In this document: positions 56,089 to 64,000 of the stretch, one piece after another
Layout of the letters: each line of letters opens with the position of its first letter
How positions within the stretch are numbered: position 1 is the stretch's first letter
From: Perkinsus marinus ATCC 50983
Lineage: Eukaryota; Perkinsozoa; Perkinsida; Perkinsidae
Reading direction: 5' to 3'
NCBI RefSeq assembly: GCF_000006405.1
Contig: NW_003213929.1
Location: forward strand, 6,912-70,911
DNA length: 64,000 nt
Notes under the pieces: generated by a model
Told to the model about the DNA's origin: nothing
Database searches by the model: none
The model's input: only the letters and a program-made list of their open reading frames with translations
Position numbers and translations under genes: made by a program

Positions 56089-57887
56089 TCACCAGTTGTC
56101 CTCATTCCAGAAAGCCTCGGGGTCACTTAAAGTGCCTAAGCAACCAACAGCCCGAGCTACTCACGAAAAGGGTAACTAATACCACTCACCAGTCTTCTTC
56201 TGTGGCTGCAAGCCTCCAACCTTTGGAGCCTTCTGATGCCCAGCAGACCTCGGTTGGGAATGCTGCGGGGACGGTTTAGAGACGGTCGAGGACGACAAGT
56301 CGATCAACGGCGAGTCACTCGCGCGTGGTGGTGAAGAATTGGACCGACCATGGGCGTCATGACTCCCTGCCTGGTGAGGAGGTGAGGACACCATCGAGTC
56401 CGAACCGAATCCCTGAGGATTCCAATAGTACCAAACCACCTACAATTGGTTCCTCCTACTTCCATCTTCCCAGTGGACAAGGTGTTGAGATAGGCAGCTG
56501 CTGCCTCCCCCCTAGCAGATCCCCGTGTAGTGCTCGCCGGCGCCGATGATACCGGAGGCCTCACAGAGTCCGAACCAAAACCCTGCAGCGTACACTCACC
56601 ATAAGAGATCCCTTCATTCGGGCTACTCCTACCTCCATTGTTCCCGACGACAAGGTGCCGAGATACTCAGCTGCCTGCTCACCCCTGGCTGAGCTACCTG
56701 TACCACCGAGCTGCTGCGAGAACCAATCCGACGTTGACGCTAGTTTCGAACGAACCTAAGAAATCATCATCTGCCTTATAGTTGAAGACTTTCCGTATAA
56801 CCTTATCCTTGAAGGCCTCGTCGGTGACAGTACTATATGCTTCAGAGCTCTTCTGAGCTGCCCACTGAGCATAACTCTGAGCGGTCGCATTCCAACCGTC
56901 ATGTTGTATTTGCTGACTCTGAACAACAATCACGTCTTACCTACCACAACAACCTCAAATCCTACCGCAGATCGCATCCACGACGCGGCACCAGAGATCA
57001 TATTCCCCAAAGGATCGTTATCCTCCTGACCATCTTGGTGCCAGTAGTCTCCCTGGCTCGGTCCTATTACGGTCAACCGGACTCCCTAGACCACGACAGA
57101 GCATGCACCTCACCTCCTTGCTGGAACCCTGCCGAGCTGTATCGATCAGAGCTTCCCTGATTCCTCATACCAGACATATCACTTCCAAAGCCCGTCATGG
57201 TATTCCGGCCAGGCTGTCGCTGCGTATTGGACCCGTTGCTATACCCATTGGACGAGTCAAAACCTGACCCCGGTGGAGGAGACGCGCTTCGTTGACTACC
57301 ACTAGTCGACGAAGCAGGAGGAGGATCTAACACACATCACTTCATGTACGACCATGAGACTCTAACACCATTACATGCCGGCATCTTCCCGTCAGCTACC
57401 GAGGGCCTCTCAGGCGGCGCGGTACCGTCAGCCAAAGCTTGAATGTAGTTCCTATAGTACTCCGCCGCCTTGGTATTATACTTTTCCGAGATCGACATCT
57501 TGTCGATTCCCTAACACACATGATGAGTCCCGTCATGATTTCACTTATGCTACCATCTCTCGACAGAATTTGTTAAACTTGCTGTTGCCACCGAGCTCCA
57601 TTTTCTTCAACTGTTTGGGGTTCCAGCTATCCATCGTGGTCGAGCGCACAAAACTAAGGTGTACCCCCAGAGATCGGTGCTTCCCTGAATACCACAAATC
57701 GCACACATCTTCTCGTACCGTCATAACATTGTATCACTTCGGTATTACCAGAACAGACTAGACAGAAGTAGATCCCATAAGGGACGCTGGCCCACTGCGG
57801 GTTGGCAGCACCGCAGTCACAACAGACAGCGTTCTCGGGGTCCTCTTTTCGACGTGCCACGAAAAAACTCTTCGTTGCCGGGTCCAT
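56089..57887 (-). CDS. ArfGAP-domain GTPase-activating protein
   Basis: Stimulates GTP hydrolysis by Arf at Golgi/ER coats. Starts [20 protein letters not shown]. The zinc finger CCDC-X16-CLVC ([16 protein letters not shown] between) is intact, and after an intron [19 protein letters not shown] holds the arginine finger, then [18 protein letters not shown]. Next come [20 protein letters not shown] and a disordered Gly/Ser/Pro tail. The tail contains related segments: QGFGSDS and [20 protein letters not shown] versus [20 protein letters not shown]. It ends [11 protein letters not shown] at 56089, an acidic Trp motif as in ArfGAP1-type tails. Short introns. Confidence 0.87.
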
Positions 57888-58619
57888 ATTGGAGACAGTA
57901 AAATCGGACACTATGAATGGAGTTACAAGTAACTCCATAACGAGTGTGATCGCCCTTCGCACACTACGACGAAGTTCTTGTAATCGTTCCTAGTCCTATA
58001 GTTCCTATAACTGAAAACGTAGCTCTGAAAGGTGCCGGCCGCACTTGAAAGTTGTTCTCCTTGGCAATGATGTAACAGATAGTGTATGATAACTCGAGAG
58101 CTCCACTGACTAAACAATCTAGCGGCACTTACGAACGTCAACACACGCAATGTGGAGAATCATCATCCGAGGGAACGATTATGCTTGGGGGAACTTCGTT
58201 ACAATCGGAATAGATCGCGCACATATATAATCGTTAGGTTGCGGTCTTCGACGATGCTCGTTGGGAATAGACGATGAGAGTGTTCTCTACATCCTGCTTC
58301 TCATAATGGCCGTCACCTCCATCACTATTATCATCGGGTAATTCTTTTCTAATTTCTCTCATCTTATCACCTTTCATATCAGGGTAGGTCTTTTCTTTCA
58401 TTCCTCTACCCTAGGCCTTCGCCTCCTTGAGAAGAGGAGCTCCCTTCTCATTGAGAACTCATTCACTCCCCCTTCGTATAGAATTTGAATCTTGTTGGAC
58501 TTCGGAATCGATCCGGGGTTTCACGGAATCGTTCAAGGCTCAAGTATGGATGGGTCCATTTCGACGCTGGCCTCTGTGTTCATGAATAGCAGCATATTTT
58601 CCGTAACATTCCCTTAAGT
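57888..58619. other. Intergenic gap, divergent promoters
   Basis: About 730 bp between head-to-head genes. Pyrimidine-rich around 58320-58460. No gene seen. Confidence 0.5.
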
Positions 58620-59569
58620 ATGCTGGCTAGCTTGGCCCGTAGTACTCTCACTCGAGTGCCGACATTCAATCGCTCAGCAGTCCGCCTCTTCGCTGCTGCT
58701 GCTACGGGTAAGTCTGGCAAGGCAGCGGCCACCGGAGGCGCGTCCGTCCCAAAGCTGGAAGACACCACCTTGGAAGGGAGGTAGTGAGCGAGCGGTATAA
58801 CCTCTTTGATTAGCTTCATTGTAGGTACGCCGCTTCTCTCTTTGCCGTGGCTAACCCTAAGGGTAAACTCGACGTTGTCTATCACGACTTAATGATGCTG
58901 CGTGAGATGCTTCAAACCGAGAAGGTTTTCGCGATGTTCTGTACTGTTCCTGGTAATACCACTAATTTCGCATGCGTCTATAACCGTCTCATAGGTCTGC
59001 AAAGGAATGTACGTGTGGCCTGTGTTGAGGACATTTGCAAGAAGTGCCAAACTGATGACATCACCACCAACTTCCTCAGTAATACACCAGCTCTGTAGCC
59101 TGCCTTTCCCCCCAGTCGCATAGGAAGGTTTTTGTATTCACCTCATTGCTGATCACTTCAGGGATCCTCTGCGAGAACGACCGTTTGGATCACCTGTCGA
59201 AGTTTATCGATAAGTTCGACGAGGTGGTCCGTTTCGAGCAAGGTCTCACCCTCTGTCGCGTGGTCACTGCTACAGAGCTTGATAACAGTGACAAGAAAAG
59301 AGTAATATAAATATGTACCCTCGTTCGTGTATGACCCTTGTTAGGTTGAAGGGGCACTGGGTAAACGCCTTGGACCAGAGCATAAGTTGAAATTGGAATA
59401 CGAGGTACTACGATCTACTTCCATTACTACCGTTATAATGCTGATGGTGTAGGTATCTCCTGGTATGCTTGGAGGTTTGATCGTTAAAGTGAGGGATCGC
59501 GTCTACGACTATTCCGTTTCCTCGAGGCTTGATCAGCTGCAGACAACTCTGTTGAAGCCCATCGAGTGA
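58620..59569 (+). CDS. ATP5PO: Mitochondrial ATP synthase OSCP (delta-type) subunit
   Basis: Stalk subunit linking F1 to Fo. Starts MLASLARSTLTRVPTFNRSA, a basic presequence for mitochondria, followed by an Ala-rich stretch. The family core begins LEGRYAASLFAVANPKGKLD, the second exon. Later exons show GILCENDRLDHLSKFIDKFD, EVVRFEQGLTLCRVVTATEL, VEGALGKRLGPEHKLKLEYE, and GMLGGLIVKVRDRVYDYSVS with SSRLDQLQTTLLKPIE at the end. The order and the end match OSCP (LGGL...D.SVSSRL). Introns about 40-85 bp; one exon edge near 58960 is uncertain. Confidence 0.92.
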
Positions 59570-60186
59570 GCGTTGGTGACGGAGTTGTCAGTAGTACGTT
59601 TTTCAAGCGTGATGGAGAGTTTCTCTTTGAGATTGCATTATGGTTGTGTTCACTTCGGTTCAGCATCTCATAAAGATGGCACCCTCACATAGCCATCAAT
59701 TATATCTGTACCGTCGTTATAGAGAGAAATCCAAGACAGCATCATCAGTGCTTCGACTAGTGAATAGATAGGTTATGCCCTCTTTTGTGCTCGGTGTATT
59801 CATCATACCTCATCCCTGGATGAACTCGATACTGTCTCGGTTCTTACCCCAAACGCCTATGCTAACTGCAGCTTGTTACGTCATCAAATGTCTACAGTTC
59901 AAATCTAATCATGACGGTCGTCCTCTCATTGCTATTATCTGCAAGTGTGCAGTGGTCATTTCGCATCCCTTCGTGAGTAAAATATTCCGCCACGTTCTGG
60001 CTGGATGGTGACAGGCACGAGAGCAGTATTATTTGAAGCTCTTCCTTTTACCTCATCAGTCATTATCCTTACTAATGCATGAACTCCCCCACCACGTCCA
60101 ACCGCACTCAGCACACTATTACTGACAATCCGACCACGGTCAAACCAGTAGAGAAAAATATCGTAAATGATACACAGCAATAGAGC
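59570..60186. other. Intergenic gap
   Basis: About 600 bp between converging genes. A plus frame at 59775-60011 has hydrophobic runs but no support as a gene. Confidence 0.4.
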
Positions 60187-61275
60187 CTAGAGGCCGAGCA
60201 GTTCCTTGTTGATATCATCATCTTCATCCTCGTCCACACTAGGAATGGCAGCTGGACGCTTCTTCGACTGTTGTTGCTGCTGAGGAGCCGACTGCCCTGG
60301 GGTCTGGAGTGAAGCCATGTGTTGGTAGTACTGCAGCCAGCAAGATCGACGATAAGCCTCGAAAGCATCTGACCACATAGATGAGCCACGAGTATCCATC
60401 ATCAGTAAACAATATTTCAGAAGATATAACTAGATGTAAACCGATGTTCACTCGCAATGAAATCGACAGGACTAACGTACAGTCTGCGTGTGCGTACAAC
60501 CACGATCATTCAGTTTTAGTTCGAGGAACGATAGCCTAGCAATACCGTTACTACCCTTATCTTCGGGGTCGGGCGCAGGTCCATACCCAGAGTCAGGGGA
60601 TGAACACCGTTGGACACTCCTCTCAGCAGCAGCAGCAGCAGCAGGAGGAGGAGCAGGCGCAGACATCCTTTGGAGAGCCTGATAGAGATGGTAGATACGA
60701 TCCATGATGAAGATGGCTATACTTGTCGTTTCCGACGCTGCAGCTCAGTCTCTTCTGACAGCTGCTGTTTATAAGGATGACTGAAACCTGGTGGTGGTGT
60801 AGGAAAGGGAGGAGGCTCCGGGAAACCGTCGGACACTGGAGGGGATGCCATGTGATCTGAAAGAAGGATGGTATTGACCAATGCATCGGGGAACCTGTTA
60901 CATGGCATGGTAGTATGCTGAGGAGGATATCCCTGAGGGCCACCCCACGTTGGAGGGTGCTGCGGAGGATATCCAGGCATGGCCTCCTGCGGCCACCAGT
61001 CATCGCCAGGGCTAAGGAAAAGACGTAACCAGGATGCTTCACGAGATTCCTACCTACCCGACTGGAGGTGGTCCGGATGGGTAGACAGGTAGTCTCTGTT
61101 TGTCCTCCAGCATAACGCTGAGGTCTGCGGCAACTCGGTCGATGGTCTCCTTTCGTCGTGCCAGCCCAGTGTCGATCTGCAGAGTATAGTAATATAAAAC
61201 AACGTCATGTGCTGTCGGAGTGCCCGAAGATTCCATGTTGAACACCTCGACATGGTTCGTTCGTGAGAACGCCAT
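60187..61275 (-). CDS. Proline-rich hypothetical protein with acidic tail
   Basis: Proposed start MAFSRTNHVEVFNMESSGTP. Then LARRKETIDRVAADLSVMLE, a helix; Pro-rich blocks GYPPQHPPTWGGPQGYPPQH and PEPPPFPTPPPGFSHPYKQQ; KQQLSEETELQRRKRQ. MDRIYHLYQALQRM with an Ala run is encoded in a separate exon at about 60620-60705. The last exon has WSDAFEAYRRSCWLQYYQHM, Gln and Lys runs and the acidic end VDEDEDDDINKELLGL. This looks like a nuclear RNA-processing or chromatin protein, but no domain is recognised. Confidence 0.5.
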
Positions 61276-61472
61276 GAACGGTGTACACAAAACCAATATG
61301 CAAGCTTCAGTCTGCTCCCATCGAGCTCTAGTATGTGCGAGAGTTCATAGTCAAACGCTGGTATCAGTTTAGTTGGATTTGGGCATTGGATCGATTGTGA
61401 GATTAGTACCACGTCAGGCGATGACTATAAGTAAGTCACGAAGTGTTTTTTTCACAGCTACTCATCCTTACA

Positions 61473-61833
61473 TTACTGAGACCATGACCAAGCCTGTATC
61501 ACCTCATCTAGCATCCTCTTCCAAGCTGGATCACTGACGATGAGTGCTGGTGGAGCGCCGGAGGACACCAGCCGTCGGACGTCTGCGAAACTGGTGGATG
61601 ACGGTGGCGTCATACCGAAAAGGTCAACTGCAAAAGATTTCTAGTACTACATACAGTCAATGGAGCCTATGGCGAGAGTAACACTCTTCAGACTGTAGAA
61701 CAGTGAGGAGTAACGGAGGAAGAACGATGAAGCATGAGAGAATATCTCCGGGTTAGGAAATTATTACTCACTTGACAAATTTCGCGCAGAGCAAATCGTC
61801 CATCCATCGTCCATCGTCACCAAAGTCGCTCAT
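61473..61833 (-). CDS. Small hypothetical protein
   Basis: First exon MSDFGDDGRWMDDLLCAKFV to a GTGAGT donor near 61783. Second part reads DLFGMTPPSSTSFADVRRLV, SSGAPPALIVSDPAWKRMLD and ends SWSQ at 61473. The SFxDVRxLVSSGxPP stretch recalls the helix-turn found in PEX14-type N-termini, but this is a weak likeness. The exon join is not in clean phase in my reading. Confidence 0.33.
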
Positions 61834-61988
61834 CACCCCACCATTTCTCTCACCAACTAGATAAATGTTTTTGATGTTCTCTACTTCATCGACAGCGTAA
61901 TAATCTCGGCTACGGGAATTAGTCCAACCTCAGTCGTATCCTCTTCTTTTCCACCTTGGATACGCCTCAGTCTCGGGCGAGTATGGAC

Positions 61989-63005
61989 ATGGGTTTGGCT
62001 CGAATAGTGGTAGCTGCTTAGCTGCTGTCGGGCTCTGTATTAGGAATCAATCTTGTCCAGCTTGCGTGAGTCGATCGGATTGAATGTGATACTGAGAATG
62101 AAAGTGACTCTCAGAAAGTCACGAAACGACGCGCTGTTGGAGGGAATCTAGCCGAGTTGAGGGAGATCATCGCTAGAGGTGACCCCAAAACTACAGGTTT
62201 CCGTGGAGGAGCGGCCATCACCGTAGCGGCTATGGTCATCCACAGAACGGTAATAGGAGGAGAAGGGAGTTGCACAGTGCTTGGTCGTATCTCGTGAATC
62301 TGATAATTCGGAACGATGTTATGGTGATATGGACGGATACATCTTGCAGTGCGCCATGAGATGAAGTCGACAATAAGGCCTGGAATGAGACTAGATGTTT
62401 AAAGAAATTGGATAGTGAAGTAATTCTTTATCTCGAGCTCGATGTCAAACGGCCCATTGAGTACTGCTGACGGTCCCCACTGATAAATAAATGGTCGTGC
62501 TCACGAGGGATACCTCTGCCGTAGGCATATGCGCAAGTGGGGTGGCTGATCACACCGAAAAACCCGACGTTTTCAATATTGCTCCCGCCCCCAGTTCATC
62601 ATCTATGTTGCGATGACGTGCTCATGGTGATGATGCTACTCCGAACACGCTCTGGAACGCTCTCTTTTTGGTCATTTGGACGGTCATATAATAATTTGCG
62701 CATTTCTCGTCATCTCAACCTCTACTGTGTAATATGGAGGTCAGAAGCTGGTCCACAGGTATGGTCGTATCGATGGCCTCATTGATGGGTGACCGTGAAT
62801 TCTCAGCTCGATGCTCGGCGGTGTTCGACTATGATAAGTTGAATGAGCTTATGCGGTCGATTTGCTGTAATTGGGAGGTGCTTCGACTGAGGGATACATG
62901 TCGCAGTTCGAGCAAGGCGTCATGTGTGGCGAAATTGGGAGGGTGGGAGTTACCAGCGGAGTGGTATACGGGTGTCTCTCCTCCACTCCCACGATTAAGT
63001 TGGTG
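61989..63005 (+). CDS. Possible hypothetical gene, exons unclear
   Basis: The clearest exon is about 62066-62250: ENESDSQKVTKRRAVGGNLA, ELREIIARGDPKTTGFRGGA, then AAITVAAMVIHRT and a GTAATAG donor. A later plus frame to 63005 includes YDKLNELMRSICCNWEVLRL. I could not link them or recognise a family. Confidence 0.25.
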
Positions 63006-63051
63006 ACGTAAATTGTGATGATGGGCGAGGAAAAAGCATGGGGTTGTGTAG

Positions 63052-63787
63052 ATGATGAATGAGAAGGATCCCAAGGTTAAAGAGATGGAGAAGAAGGCGA
63101 GAGGTCGACAATCGTAAGCCTATGTGGTGTATGAATGGAAGCAGACGCAAGATGAGGTCATCAGGGGGGAAGGACAGTCATCCATGAACTCGCCTGTGCT
63201 AATCTCTGTGGACTATCGGGGTGAGGGCCAATGCCTTAGCAGTTCTGGTCTCGAACCGATATTGAAGGTACACGTGTATGTGAGGTTATCTCAGAGTTTT
63301 GTATTTCACTAGAGCCTAGACCCGTGAAGCTAAGTTTGAAAGCAGCGGATCAGTTCCATTTCAACCATGTACCGTAACGAGGCCAACTTCAGTCTCTATA
63401 CATCACATGGTTGCTTGGTCAGGGCAGGTCTGGTGGATAAGGATCATTCAATGCTGTTTATAGAGGATGGGGAGATACATATAATCCTGGCCAAGGTGAC
63501 CGCTGGATTTTCTCTCGGAATCACGAATTGATTCCTTCATTCACTAGAGGTTGTTGTTCAAGTGGTGTAGGCTCCCATGCAGTGCTTCGAGGGGCAGGCC
63601 CAGCATAGCTCATAGAGAAGCTCATGCTTGAGAGGTTCCAAGTGTTACCTACTTGGCAGCGGTCGCCTGAGGAGTACTTGTCTCGTGGTGTCAGGAGGAG
63701 CATCCGGAGTTCGATTTTTCCGGAGCGGAGTTCAACGGCAACGTACCCAGTGCGAGGGAATCCATGGACGGGGTACAGTATAAATGA
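63052..63787 (+). CDS. NudC-type CS-domain protein
   Basis: Co-chaperone-like protein of the NudC family, linked in other eukaryotes to Hsp90 and dynein. Starts MMNEKDPKVKEMEKKARGRQ. The CS beta-sandwich shows VVYEWKQTQDEV near 63124 (family YxWxQTxxEV), a strand exon VKLSLKAADQFHF, and GLVDKDHSMLFIEDGEIHII with LAK. After a further intron, EKLMLERFQ joins EEHPEFDFSGAEFNGNV, the NudC hallmark FDFSGA end. It stops at 63787. Exons between 63170 and 63330 have uncertain edges. Confidence 0.72.
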
Positions 63788-63916
63788 CAGAGATTTTGTG
63801 ATAGGAGTTATGTGGTTTCCAGCAAGATCGTTGTTGCATTTCAGCAGGGTCTGTTCTCACATACCTGAGGGTACTAATATTAAAAACTCATCGCGACCTA
63901 AGCTGATTTTTTATTC

Positions 63917-64000
63917 ATGGCCACTCATAGCTCGATCCTCAGTGGCTTGAAGTCTTCGCTCGACGAGCAGCCGTCCGAGGGGATCCGTTCAGGGACGGAG
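63917..64000 (+). CDS. Start of a gene cut by the right edge
   Basis: Open from MATHSSILSGLKSSLDEQPS to the window end, 130 bp after the NudC-type stop. Too short to name. Confidence 0.4.
   Translation, partial: MATHSSILSGLKSSLDEQPSEGIRSGTE

Noticed and set aside
59775-60011. Plus-strand frame with hydrophobic runs
   Set aside because: Isolated, no family likeness, lies in a gap between converging genes.
1-64000. Spliced-leader RNA gene, 5S rRNA, CRISPR array
   Set aside because: I looked for the CCGTAGCCA...GGCTCAAG leader pattern, 5S-like boxes and regular spaced repeats and saw none; a computed search could still find a diverged copy.

Overview
The window is nuclear DNA of a compact-genome protist. 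Genes sit on both strands. Almost all are split by very short GT...AG introns, 34-56 bp where I resolved them by reading frame. Intergenic gaps are mostly a few tens to a few hundred bases, with several stretches of 0.5-1 kb. Gene content (Pol I largest subunit, U1A/U2B'' snRNP protein, prefoldin 6, ALG5, mitochondrial OSCP, a CARM1-type methyltransferase, an MKP1-like phosphatase) shows a eukaryote. The short introns, a DIRS retrotransposon with split direct repeats, Thr-rich surface protein coding and a flagellar-type CH-domain protein fit an alveolate close to Perkinsus. That placement is inference, about 55% sure.

Layout: 0-2.8 kb holds two tandem RWD+DUF1115 genes. 3-5.9 kb holds a pseudouridine synthase, a 59-aa gene and an unrecognised gene. 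6.37-13.21 kb is a young DIRS-order retrotransposon that carries a 1.2-kb hAT-type element inserted in it. 13.3-16.5 kb is a multi-pass membrane protein gene with a 484-bp hAT-type MITE inside one intron. 16.6-18.5 kb is U1A/U2B''. 18.7-25.8 kb is the RNA polymerase I largest subunit. 26.4-30.8 kb is a same-strand run of GCDH, PFDN6 and ALG5. 31.9-36 kb has lineage-type hypothetical genes.

37.1-43.1 kb holds the most unusual locus: six copies of a four-cysteine domain alternating with Thr/Ser/Pro/Glu-rich linkers, a signal peptide at the start and a GPI-type tail at the end, probably one large mucin-like surface protein. 44-52 kb has a CARM1-like PRMT, an intronless two-RRM protein, an MKP1-like phosphatase with gelsolin-like segments (and a tRNA-Gln inside one of its introns on the other strand), and a further gelsolin-like reading frame. 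52-64 kb has a CH-domain/helical-repeat protein, an ArfGAP, OSCP, a proline-rich protein, small unknown genes and a NudC-type CS-domain protein. A new gene starts at the right edge.

The housekeeping genes do not form one pathway. They cover rRNA transcription, splicing, folding, glycosylation and respiration. Exon joins were made by hand from frame and splice consensus, so exact starts and some junctions are uncertain where stated.
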